From positions 117,834 through 181,833 of the forward strand of contig KN805391.1 of the NCBI GenBank assembly GCA_000818945.1: DNA of 64,000 nucleotides, in the 5' to 3' direction. Shown piece after piece: positions 1 to 8,557 of the stretch; positions within the stretch are counted from its first letter, which is position 1; each line of letters begins with the position of its first letter. This DNA comes from Schizochytrium sp. CCTCC M209059. Taxonomy: Eukaryota; Sar; Bigyra; Thraustochytrida; Thraustochytriidae. A model generated the notes under the pieces. That model was given only the letters and a program-made list of their open reading frames with translations. It did no database searches and was not told the DNA's origin. The position numbers and the translations under genes were made by a program.

Positions 1-1
1 C

Positions 2-376
2 CCAAGCGCTACGGAAATTTGCAATAACTACTATGGTTCAGTTGCCTGCTATGGCGAAGATGGCACTCTCTTGGGCACCGAAGTCTCTTCTACTCTTTCT
101 GGCGTGATGATTGGCGTTGTCGTCTTTGTTGTTGTGCTTTGGGTCTTTACCTTTTTCGGCCTGTGTTATGCAATTAGGACTCTCCAGAACAAGGAAGCTC
201 ACCTTCCTCTTGAGCAGCGCTCGCTCACCTGCGGCATGATTGTGCTTATGGTGCTTATGACTCTTTGTCTTGGTCTCATTGGTCTTCTCCTAATGTACGT
301 CATCCTCAACAACCAAATCAGTTCTGCGATAAATCGAAATGCTATGCAGCAGATGATGGCTGCAAACAAGGTCTAA
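2..376 (+). CDS. Small two-TM membrane protein, 5' partial (tandem copy 1)
   Basis: The frame is open to the window edge, so the start codon lies upstream; no in-frame ATG precedes the membrane part. The visible 124 residues have a short N-terminal part with two cysteines, a hydrophobic segment (about residues 33–53), a hydrophilic loop containing LPLEQRSLTCG, a second hydrophobic segment, and a polar tail with NRNAMQQ. The neighbour at 2035–2451 is clearly homologous: the loop, TM2 and tail are nearly identical and the N-terminal part aligns more weakly. The two genes form a direct tandem duplication about 2.1 kb apart. I do not recognise the family and assign no function. The strong conservation of loop plus TM2, against a diverged extracellular or lumenal N terminus, suggests that the loop is the functional core. 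Confidence 0.75.
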   Translation, partial: PSATEICNNYYGSVACYGEDGTLLGTEVSSTLSGVMIGVVVFVVVLWVFTFFGLCYAIRTLQNKEAHLPLEQRSLTCGMIVLMVLMTLCLGLIGLLLMYVILNNQISSAINRNAMQQMMAANKV

Positions 377-458
377 GCCAGAGCAAGCGATGCCTCCGTC
401 TACTGCAGCAAAAAAAAAGAGGGAGGAGAATAGAAGAGATCGAAGACAACGTAAAGCA

Positions 459-488
459 GTCATGATGTTCACCATTTTGTCTCTCTGG
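459..488 (+). promoter_or_regulatory. Conserved 3' UTR block, copy 1
   Basis: This 30-base stretch, 83 bases after the stop of the first two-TM gene, matches 2564–2593 after the stop of the second at about 24 of 30 positions. The bases between stop and block are much less alike. It may be a 3'-end processing or mRNA-stability element, or simply residue of the duplication. Confidence 0.35.
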
Positions 489-986
489 TTGAGAGAAGCC
501 TGGACCTAAGTATAGCTGAGCCACAGCGCGAATAAACACCGTTGCTTTCCCCATTTTTGCTATAGCTGGCGATTAATTGAGCACGCGCATGGAGAAGGGC
601 CCCGACAAGACTACGCTTTCCTGCCCTCATCTCATCTCATGACTTGCCAAAATGCAAAAACCATCGGCCAGCTGCTGAAGTCTGACGAGGTCTCGGCAAT
701 CCAAGCGTCGCCTATCCCTCGCTCGTCCGGGCCAGGTCGTCCGCGCTGGATTTCTGCGGAACGTTTTTGCAGTCGCTCCACCGCAGTTTCCTGGCCGATG
801 GAATGGCGCTGCACGGCGCTCACTCGTCCAGCTCAGCTAACGTCACCAATCTACGCCGTGGGCCCGGGCTCACGACTGCCAGCACTGCAAGCGAGCGATC
901 GAGCGATCGTGCTGGATGGCTTAAACGGCAACGGCGCCGCACCGCGCATCGCATCGCATCGTATCGCAGTGCGCTCACTATCGTTC

Positions 987-1053
987 ATTTCATTGAGGGT
1001 GTGCAAGAGGGCCGGCCGGGCCGTATGGTATTTCATTGAGGGTGTGCAAGAGG
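987..1053 (+). repeat. 24-bp direct repeat, two copies
   Basis: An identical 24-base word beginning ATTTCATTGAGG occurs at 987–1010 and 1030–1053, offset 43 bases, in GC-rich noncoding DNA. Confidence 0.8.
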
Positions 1054-1473
1054 ACTGGAACGGATGGATCCATCCGACATCGTCCCATGATGGACTGACT
1101 GCGCACGTGCAAGCTCTGGCCGCCCAGCCAGGCAGCCAGGCAGGTCGAGCCCCGCGGCTGCATGCCAACGTCCTTCTGCGCGCGGCACGCGGCCGTGGTC
1201 GTCCGGGCCAGCACCTTACATTTGCGCGAGGGGCCGGCCCAGGCGGCACGCGCTCGCAAGGGGGCCGTGCGCGCAAGAAGGGAGCTTGTCCAGTTTGCGT
1301 TTAACTTTACTTACTTCCTCCCAAGGCCGGTACGGTGACGAGCTGCCGTTGTCCTTCGGTCGCGGCTTGTCTACCAGCGCTGGCGTGGCCGAGACATGCC
1401 CCGCGCCCGCGCAGACGTCGGTTCTGATGTGACATTAGGAGCGCTTAGGACAGGCCCTGCTTGAGAAGGAGAA

Positions 1474-1480
1474 TCATCAT

Positions 1481-1512
<32 letters not shown>

Positions 1513-1516
1513 GCAG
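1474..1516 (+). repeat. (ATC)n followed by (CAG)9 microsatellite
   Basis: About five ATC units run directly into nine CAG units, roughly 520 bases before the start of the second two-TM gene. A similar CAG tract lies just before the thiolase start codon at 6970. Confidence 0.9.
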
Positions 1517-2034
1517 CAAAGGAAACAGCGCATCACGAGGATTACCACCAGCAACAGAAGTCGCGTTGGCTGCAACTGGAGCTGGTTGGGGCGATCTTCA
1601 GAATGGGTGTCCACGGATGTCTAGCGTTCTGGATTTTTCGGCCCGACCACCACCCGTCAAGTTTCTAAAAGGAGCGCGGAACGAATCGGAACCCGGACTT
1701 CTGGAAGACCGCAAAGAAGGCGGATTTTGTCTTGGCAATGCCTGGTAAATTTCAGACAAGGAGGACAAACTAGGCGCGAGTGATTGTGCGAAAGGTGTCG
1801 CGCGCCCACTTTTTATGCATCTTTGTCCCGAAACCCGAGTAGGCGCCTGGCAGGCATACACACGCGCACACCCCGTCTCTCCTCGACTCGCAGCAAACTC
1901 GAAACTGCCTCGGCACGGTGAGCAGAAAGAGTACCCCTTTGAGCAGAAAAAGAACTACTAGTAGTACCCAGTCAAGAAAGAGGATAATTGCCAGTCGGTA
2001 CGCGCGCGTCCAGGAGAAATGAGCTGCTACTACT

Positions 2035-2451
2035 ATGGCGAATACCCCCGCGAGCTCGTCTTGCTGTGCTGTATGCCCAAGCACAGCTGAGACGTGCTAT
2101 CTTCCGGTAGGGGATGTTATCTGCATGGATGGAGATGGCAATAGAGTCTTTACTGAACACGATTCCACTTTTGAAACCATCTACATTGTATATATCGTCG
2201 TGATCGTCGTCATATGGGTCATCACGCTCGCCGTACTGTACTGGGCGATCAAAAAGCTTCAGAAGAAGGAGGCCATTCTGCCTCCTGATCAGCGCTCGCT
2301 CACATGTGGCATGATTGTGCTTATGGTTGTCATGACCCTCTGCCTGGGCTGGATTGGTCTTCTCCTCATGTACTTAATCATCAACAGCCAGATCGACGCA
2401 GCGATCAATCGCAATGCTATGCAACAAATAGTTATGCAGAACAAGGTCTAA
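2035..2451 (+). CDS. Small two-TM membrane protein (tandem copy 2)
   Basis: A 138-residue protein from the first in-frame ATG. The N-terminal 45 residues contain six cysteines, four of them in a CC-x2-C…C cluster, so a disulfide-bonded lumenal or extracellular head is plausible. TM1 spans about residues 47–70. The charged loop (KKLQKKEAILPPDQRSLTCG) is followed by TM2 at about 91–115 and a polar tail with NRNAMQQ. It is the paralogue of the partial gene at the window start. There is no cleavable signal peptide; the head could be translocated by TM1. The family is not recognised; both copies seem intact and therefore probably expressed. Confidence 0.75.
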   Translation: MANTPASSSCCAVCPSTAETCYLPVGDVICMDGDGNRVFTEHDSTFETIYIVYIVVIVVIWVITLAVLYWAIKKLQKKEAILPPDQRSLTCGMIVLMVVMTLCLGWIGLLLMYLIINSQIDAAINRNAMQQIVMQNKV

Positions 2452-2563
2452 GAAATAGCATGCGATGTCTCAGCTTGACTTTAAAAAAACGGGCAATTAC
2501 CCATTGCAAAGAAATCAAAGGAGATAACGAAGAAGAAGAGGAAGAAGAAAACATCCTGCAATT

Positions 2564-2593
2564 GTCATAATGTCCACAATTTCGTCTCTCTCC
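2564..2593 (+). promoter_or_regulatory. Conserved 3' UTR block, copy 2
   Basis: Partner of the block at 459–488. It lies 112 bases after the stop codon, and about 24 of 30 positions are identical. Confidence 0.35.
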
Positions 2594-3205
2594 ATGTTTT
2601 AGAAAAAACAGCTTTTCGCATTTTTATTTTGCTAACGATGACTTGAGCACACGTGATGATATACCGCGCCACAGGAGCACGTAACGGTGCCGTTCATTAC
2701 GATTTCTTGTTCCTTTAAGCTATACACTTACTGTAGTACTAGTTTGGAAACTCTGAACCAGGCTTCCTTGCCCTCATCCCAGAATTCTTTTGCGCTTTTC
2801 GACAAGTAGCAATTTAAATTCGCATGCTTCGGAATGAGGGATCGTTCGCCTCTTCCCTTTCTTTCTTGGTCTGCCAAGTCTGCCAATGCTTTGCTCTCCA
2901 CGTGAATTATCAAGGGGGCATTCTCTGCGAGATTTGGGGGCTGGTTTGCTCCTCTGTTTCTCGTTGTTGTCGTTTGCCACCCCGCTCACGCAACCCCCCC
3001 TTCAAAAACCGAGGGGAAGCAAGCAAAGCAATCTCGCGCCGCGCCGCGACGTGCGGCAGCGAGGCAGAGAGCGTCGCGAAGGCCGCGGCAACGTCTGCTA
3101 GACTGGTCTGCCGCTCGTCGGTGGAGAGGGCAGGACAGCAAAGCGCAGACGCGAGAGCTACGCGCAAGGCTCGAGGAGCAAGATCTGCGAGGGGCAAGGA
3201 GAAGC
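2594..3205. other. Intergenic region upstream of the histidine kinase
   Basis: I find no gene. Short frames here have no family resemblance and skewed composition. The last 200 bases are GC-rich and presumably contain the kinase promoter and 5' leader. Confidence 0.5.
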
Positions 3206-5209
3206 ATGACGCGAAGCGAGCAGCTGCTGGCGGCGCTGGACGCCGGCCTGGAGTGGGTCTTTGCCCGGGCAGACACCATGGATGACATCATCACGCTGGG
3301 CATGGGGCGCTCGATAGACCGCATGATTGGCCTGAGGCCCGATGTGGAGAACAAGGAGGTTTTTGAACAGGAGAGACTCCGTATTCTGCGTCGCGGAAAC
3401 GAACTCAATATCTGGGCGTCCATCCTGGCCCTGACTATCTGGACACCCGAAATGGTCGTTAGCTGGCGACAGCCGCTCTGGACGCTGGGTTCAGTCTTTG
3501 TTGCCTCGCTCGTACACCAGTACCTGTTCATGCGCTTGGCAAGGAGATATCCTATGGCGCTTCAGTTCTACTTTTCATTCCCAGACTATTTGGCTCTCAC
3601 ATCGACATGGCAGCAAATGTACGTCGAGTACAGCGGCTGGAGCGTGTCGTCGTTCTATGCTCTTGCGTGTTGGCACCGCATTTGTGTAATTTGTCTGGTC
3701 AAAGAGTCCTTTGCAGGAAGCATGATGTACCTTTTTCTCTTTGTCTATCTATGGGCGTTCGAGTCACGCATTGCCCCGGAGGAGGTCTTCGAGCTCGACG
3801 CGCACACTGCCAAGTACGCTGCGGGTGGCATCTTCGTCATGGCTACTTTCATCTATAGCACTCTCCGAGCCAAGGTTCTGTATTGCGAGCTGGCCGCGGC
3901 GGAGGTGGCCAAACTCGATCACCTCAAGGCTGTCTTTCACTTTGTGAGCCACGAATACCGTAATCACTTTTTCGCCGGTACGATGGCGCTCGATTCACTG
4001 CACAGCAACAAGAAGCTTTCCCCCGCTGCGCAGCGAGATGTGGAGGTACTCGATCGCGCGCATCGTAACATTTCGGCGCTCATGGAAAACGTTTTGCAAA
4101 TGTCGCAGCTCGATTCGAACAACCGAAAAATTTGGCAGGGCGAGGCCGCTCCCTTTCGGGTGTCTGAAGACCTTGTCTTGATGCTCCGCAAGTACGGTGA
4201 GGCCGTGTCGGGCGTTCGCTTCGGGAGGAACGTGGCAATCATGTCTCATGATATTAGCATACACCATAAAACCGACCACGTTTGCTTCGAGCTCACCGAG
4301 TCCGACGCCGCTCGCACGCTCCCACCTGTCGTCGGGTCAGTTTCATTACTTTTGCAGGCGACCAATAATCTTGTGAGCAACGCCATCAAATTCACGCCCC
4401 CTGGTGGGCTCGTTTCCGTTTCGGTTGATGTGGAGCCGTGCGCAGCGCCCAACAAGGCGCGGTTGCTGATCGCCGTGCGCGATACGGGTCGCGGCATCTC
4501 CGAAGAGGCGCGGGCAACAATATTTGAGCCCTTTGTTCAGACATGTGCTGGTGACGCCATTGAACTGGGCGGCTCTGGTCTCGGTTTATCGTTTACGAAA
4601 AAGATTGTCGAGGCTTTTGAGGAGGGCACTGTGTCCGTGGACTCAGAGGTTGGTAAAGGCAGCACGTTTTGTGTTTCGATTTTGCTACCCTACGATCGGG
4701 ATTCCGGGGCCAGCACCCCCGCGACAGACTTTGAGGTGAATCCGCAGATCCCGAGCCAAGTGTCTTCTATCGTGTGCATCCTCGTCGTCGACGACAGTCT
4801 CACAAATCGACTCATGCTGCGAAATTACCTTGTGCGCAAGCTCGGCGGAGTCCAACAGAGCACCAAGATCGACGAAGCTGCAGATGGCGCCTCGGCCGTC
4901 GCGACAGTGTCTGCACAAGGTGCTCTGTATTACCACGCGATCACCATGGATTTCCATATGCCCGGCGACTTTGACGGCGTCGAGGCCACGCGCCGCATTC
5001 GCGAACTGGGCTTTGTAGGAAGGATTGTCGGCGTCACGGGCGAGGAGGACCCCGTAGAGATGCAGCGCATGCTCGACGCAGGTTGCGATGCCGTGTGGCG
5101 TAAGGGCGGCAATCTCGAGCAGCTTGTTAAGTCTCTTCACCTCGACTCGCGTCTCTCTCGAGAGCGCCTGCTGCGCCATCTGGCCTCGTCCTCGCACGAC
5201 ATTTCATGA
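3206..5209 (+). CDS. Membrane-bound hybrid histidine kinase with C-terminal receiver
   Basis: A 667-residue two-component sensor. Residues about 65–225 contain roughly six hydrophobic segments and probably form an integral-membrane sensor. The HisKA helix has the phospho-acceptor His249 in SHEYRN; the usual proline of the H-box is absent. The HATPase domain shows an N-box near 388–396 (NNLVSNAIKF), DTGRG at 426–430 and the G-box GGSGLGL from 456. The receiver has acidic pair Asp529–Asp530, phospho-acceptor Asp582 and conserved Lys633. All catalytic residues are present, so it should autophosphorylate and pass phosphate His249 to Asp582. An HPt protein and output regulator are expected elsewhere; none is adjacent. 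The ATG at 3206 opens the conserved frame. The ligand or stimulus cannot be predicted. Confidence 0.93.
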   Translation: MTRSEQLLAALDAGLEWVFARADTMDDIITLGMGRSIDRMIGLRPDVENKEVFEQERLRILRRGNELNIWASILALTIWTPEMVVSWRQPLWTLGSVFVASLVHQYLFMRLARRYPMALQFYFSFPDYLALTSTWQQMYVEYSGWSVSSFYALACWHRICVICLVKESFAGSMMYLFLFVYLWAFESRIAPEEVFELDAHTAKYAAGGIFVMATFIYSTLRAKVLYCELAAAEVAKLDHLKAVFHFVSHEYRNHFFAGTMALDSLHSNKKLSPAAQRDVEVLDRAHRNISALMENVLQMSQLDSNNRKIWQGEAAPFRVSEDLVLMLRKYGEAVSGVRFGRNVAIMSHDISIHHKTDHVCFELTESDAARTLPPVVGSVSLLLQATNNLVSNAIKFTPPGGLVSVSVDVEPCAAPNKARLLIAVRDTGRGISEEARATIFEPFVQTCAGDAIELGGSGLGLSFTKKIVEAFEEGTVSVDSEVGKGSTFCVSILLPYDRDSGASTPATDFEVNPQIPSQVSSIVCILVVDDSLTNRLMLRNYLVRKLGGVQQSTKIDEAADGASAVATVSAQGALYYHAITMDFHMPGDFDGVEATRRIRELGFVGRIVGVTGEEDPVEMQRMLDAGCDAVWRKGGNLEQLVKSLHLDSRLSRERLLRHLASSSHDIS

Positions 5210-5214
5210 CGAAG

Positions 5215-5245
5215 CGCATGCATGCATGCATGCATGCATGCATGC
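5215..5245 (+). repeat. (GCAT)n microsatellite
   Basis: About seven GCAT units begin six bases after the histidine kinase stop codon, probably within its 3' UTR. Confidence 0.9.
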
Positions 5246-6092
5246 CTGATGAGCTATCACCTGTTGAGCGTGTATACAATCTAGAAGAAGAACATAACAG
5301 ACCAGTGCCACGATAGTTTGAAGTAAGCCCATACATCGCCGATCCCTTGCTGTAGTCGTACTACAACATTCTTGTCCCATTTTTCAGGTCCGGATTATCG
5401 TAGTAGTACGTATACCGCATCCCAAGTTGCTAACAAGCAAAACTTGAAAGCGATTTTGCACTGGGTCTTTTATCGTCGCGCCGTTTTGCGTCCCACACCC
5501 CTCTCCGCCCGGTCCCCTGGCGCTCTTTCCACCCCGCCCGACGCCGACTGCACGCCGCACTGCCTCGGCCAATGCAACAGTCGGCGAGGGTGCAAGCATG
5601 AGTGGGAGCGCAGGACCCTTGGCTCGTCGAACGTAAAGATACAAGCTCTCCGTGCTTGTCTACATGCGCCCAGCGACTTCGGAGCATCATCGGAAAAACG
5701 TGATGTGATGTTTTACCTCGGAGGTTTCACCGCAGCGCAGGACCGGAATCAGCGGCTCGCGCCGCTCTTCTGCCGCTCCTTCCCTCGCTCCTTCCCTCGC
5801 TCCTTCCCTCGCTCCTTTCCTCGCCCTCGCGCTGCGTCGCGTCGCGTCGCGTTGCGTCGCGTTGCGTTGCGCCGCGTCGGGCCGCGTCGCGTCGCGTCGG
5901 CGCGCGGGGGCGCAAGAGCGGCATGGCGGGCGCAAGCGACGCGGCGCGGCTGCGGGCGCGGCGCAAGTGGGGGCCGGAGGGATAAGTCAGTGCGGGCGGC
6001 GCATAGGCCACTGTGGCGCGGCGGCCGCAAGTGCGCTATCGCGCGAAGACTGGCGGGGCTGGCGGCGCCTGAAATCCCGGACCTGGACAGGG

Positions 6093-6094
6093 GA

Positions 6095-6157
<63 letters not shown>
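6093..6157 (+). repeat. (GAAA)16 microsatellite
   Basis: An essentially perfect tetranucleotide tract of about 65 bases; the strand asymmetry is purine on plus. Confidence 0.95.
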
Positions 6158-6581
6158 GTGACAAGACCTCGTCGGGGGCAAGACCTGCGACACGAGAGGC
6201 GCCAAGAACGCCGACGGCGCGGATATAGCTGCGAGTTGCAGCTCGAGAAGGTCACGGAGAGCGGCAACAGGGGGTTTTCTGGGTCCCGCTCGACACAGGC
6301 ACGCGGGGACTCAGTTCATCGGCGCGGATGAGTCCATTGCAGTCTAGCTACGAGACCTAGTTTGGGAGAGTCTGAATGTCAATCCATCCTTGCCCGAAGA
6401 TGAAGCTGCGGCGGGAATCGGATTGATGATTAGATAGATTGCTGGCTGGCTAGCTGGCTTGCTTTTTGCTCCAAGCGAGGAGAGGATGGATGATGACGAT
6501 GTCCAGGCGGCACCTCTCTGTCTTCTTCGTCCAGCCGTCCAGCCAGCCCTCCTCCGTCCATGGCCGTCATCCTTCCGTACT

Positions 6582-6642
6582 TTGCTTTGCGTTGCTTCGC
6601 CTTGCGTTGCCTTGCCTTGCCTTGCGTTGCGTTGCGTTGCGC
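6582..6642 (+). repeat. GC-rich pentamer array (GCCTT/GCGTT)
   Basis: A degenerate five-base period array about 330 bases before the thiolase start. Arrays of the same type precede several other genes in this window. Confidence 0.8.
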
Positions 6643-6901
6643 GGCCTTAAGCTCTCGAGAACGAGGGGAGGAATGGGAGAAAGATGGTGCCAGCGCATAG
6701 TAAGCGGACGCGCAGGCCATGCCTGGGTTAGACGCGTCCCTAGAGTTTGGCTTAGGGGGTCCTACCGGCGGGTTGGGTACCTTACCTTTCCCGCTACCTC
6801 CTTGCTTTGCTTGCTTTGCCGGAGGCGGAATGCAATGCATTTCGGACCTCCAGGCACGAGCAAACCCGAATCGTCCCGTGCGTGAACGAGCGTGAACAAG
6901 C

Positions 6902-6903
<2 letters not shown>

Positions 6904-6936
<33 letters not shown>
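6904..6936 (+). repeat. (CAG)11 tract in the thiolase 5' leader
   Basis: Eleven CAG units end 33 bases before the ATG at 6970. The frame stays open across the tract but has no ATG, so it is most likely untranslated leader rather than polyglutamine. Confidence 0.85.
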
Positions 6937-6939
<3 letters not shown>

Positions 6940-6969
6940 AGGAAGGAGAAGAACAACAAGAACAAGAAG

Positions 6970-8283
6970 ATGGCGAACCGTCTGGAGAAACTCGCGGCGC
7001 ACCTTCAGGTGGCCGGAAGCGCGAACGGCGCCGGCGTGGACGCGCAGCTGACGAGCATGGAGCAGAAGAAGATCTTTGGCGCCGTCGGCTCGCAGTCCGA
7101 TGACGATGTCGTCATCGTGTCGGCCAAGCGCACGGCCATCGCGCGCGCGCGCAAGGGCGGATTCAAGGACACCACCCCGGACACCCTCCTCAAGAACGCC
7201 TTTGAGGGCGTGCTCGCCGACTCCAAGCTGGACCCCAAGGAGATCCAGGACATTGTTGTCGGAAACGTGCAAATGTCCGGCGCCTACAGTATGCCCGGAC
7301 GCGCCGCCGCCGTTCTCGCGGGCATCCCCGAGTCGGCCGGCTTTGTCGCCATGAACCGCCAGTGCAGCTCCGGCCTTGAGGCCGTGGCCACCATCGCCTC
7401 CAAGATCAAGTCGGGCGTCATCGAGGTCGGCATCGGCGCCGGTGTCGAGTCCATGTCCAACGGCGGCAGCCCCGGCGACGTTTCCAACATGCCCCCCATG
7501 GACCTCAACTCCATCTTCCAGCACCCCGTTGCCTCGCAGGCCCTGACCCCGATGGGTATCACCAGCGAGAACGTCGCTGCCAAGTTCGGCATCACCCGCG
7601 AGGAGCAGGACCAGATGGCCGTCGACTCCCACGCCAAGGCCCTCAAGGCCCAAGAGCAGGGCTGGCTCAAGGACGAGATCATCCCCGTCACCGTCACCGT
7701 CGAAGACGCCGACGGCAACGAGAAGGAGGTCGTCATTGACAAGGACGAGGGCCCCCGCGCTGGAACCACCATGGAGAAGCTCGCCAAGCTCAAGCCCGCC
7801 TTCAAGGAGGGTGGCTCCACCACCGCTGGTAACGCCTCTCAGGTCAGTGACGGTGCTGCCGCCGTCATCCTCATGAGCCGCCGCAAGGCCAAGGAGCTCG
7901 GCATGCCCATCAAGGCTGTTTTCCGCGGCTACAAGGTCGTTGGCGTCCCCGCCGCCATCATGGGCATCGGTCCCGCCGCTGCCATCCCGGCCTGCCTCGA
8001 GTCCACTGGTGTCTCCGTCTCTGACGTCGATGTGTACGAGATCAACGAGGCCTTTGCCTCGCAGGCCACCTACTGCGTCAAGAAGCTCGGCATCCCCATG
8101 AACAAGGTCAACCCCGTTGGCTCGGGCATCTCGCTCGGCCACCCGCTCGGATGCACTGGCGCTCGCCAGGTCGCCACCCTTCTCAACACCTTCAAGCGCG
8201 AGCACAAGAAGCTCGGTGTTGTCTCCATGTGCATCGGCACGGGTATGGGCGCTGCCGCGCTGATCGAGAACGAGCAGCAGTAA
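6970..8283 (+). CDS. 3-ketoacyl-CoA thiolase, peroxisomal (PTS2)
   Basis: A 437-residue thiolase that should perform the last step of β-oxidation, cleaving 3-ketoacyl-CoA with CoA to acetyl-CoA plus a shortened acyl-CoA. The nucleophile Cys132 lies in NRQCSSGL. His391 in GHPLGCTGAR and Cys421 in CIGTGMG complete the catalytic set, and NEAFA is present. Starting at the ATG at 6970 places RLEKLAAHL at residues 4–12. This fits the PTS2 consensus (R/K)(L/V/I)x5(H/Q)(L/A) exactly, so import into peroxisomes is expected. The frame extends further upstream without an ATG through the CAG tract, so 6970 is the best start. Length and PTS2 favour an ACAA1/POT1-type enzyme over cytosolic acetyl-CoA acetyltransferase. 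Confidence 0.95.
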   Translation: MANRLEKLAAHLQVAGSANGAGVDAQLTSMEQKKIFGAVGSQSDDDVVIVSAKRTAIARARKGGFKDTTPDTLLKNAFEGVLADSKLDPKEIQDIVVGNVQMSGAYSMPGRAAAVLAGIPESAGFVAMNRQCSSGLEAVATIASKIKSGVIEVGIGAGVESMSNGGSPGDVSNMPPMDLNSIFQHPVASQALTPMGITSENVAAKFGITREEQDQMAVDSHAKALKAQEQGWLKDEIIPVTVTVEDADGNEKEVVIDKDEGPRAGTTMEKLAKLKPAFKEGGSTTAGNASQVSDGAAAVILMSRRKAKELGMPIKAVFRGYKVVGVPAAIMGIGPAAAIPACLESTGVSVSDVDVYEINEAFASQATYCVKKLGIPMNKVNPVGSGISLGHPLGCTGARQVATLLNTFKREHKKLGVVSMCIGTGMGAAALIENEQQ

Positions 8284-8557
8284 GCTAGTCGCTTTTCTTG
8301 CAGGCCGGCGATATTGTTGTTCTTGTTGTTCATGATTCACACGCGCCTGCGTGCTCACTCACATGCATGCAGGCGGACACAGACAGAGTAAACTTTTTTT
8401 TAAATCCCATTTCAATCTTTGCAGACATGCATCTCACATTTCGGGCAGCCAGCCAGCTTGTGACCGTCCGTCCTCCTTGTTCTCTTCTTTCTCCTCTTCG
8501 CGTATGGATGCATGCTTTATGGCTTGGCGTGACATAGCAGAAGAAACCATGTGTGCT

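Larger units (their letters stand above)
377..2034. other. Intergenic region, no supportable gene
   Basis: Only low-complexity frames without family resemblance occur here. It holds the conserved 3' UTR block, a 24-base direct repeat (987–1053), a CAT/CAG microsatellite (1474–1516) and presumably the promoter of the gene at 2035. I see no RNA gene. Confidence 0.5.
5246..6969. other. Repeat-rich intergenic region before the thiolase gene
   Basis: No credible gene. Long frames on both strands are products of simple repeats. It contains a CTCGCTCCTTCC 12-mer array (about 5774–5821), a GCGTC/GCGTT array (about 5833–5910), a GAAA tract, a GCCTT/GCGTT array and a CAG tract. Positions 5642–5659 match the transposon at 43243–43260 exactly. 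Confidence 0.6.

Noticed and set aside
639..1304. 221-residue plus-strand frame and overlapping minus-strand frames
   Set aside because: Starts and composition reflect GC-rich noncoding DNA, including a direct repeat. No domain, and several frames are open at once.
5372..6331. 319-residue frame
   Set aside because: It runs through pentamer, 12-mer and GAAA simple repeats (poly-KE/RR protein) and has no conserved segment.
6892..6969. Polyglutamine extension of the thiolase
   Set aside because: It would need a GTG start and would bury the perfect PTS2 that begins at residue 4 from the ATG at 6970.
6430..8358. 642-residue minus-strand frame
   Set aside because: Antisense shadow of the thiolase. 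High third-position GC keeps the opposite strand open.
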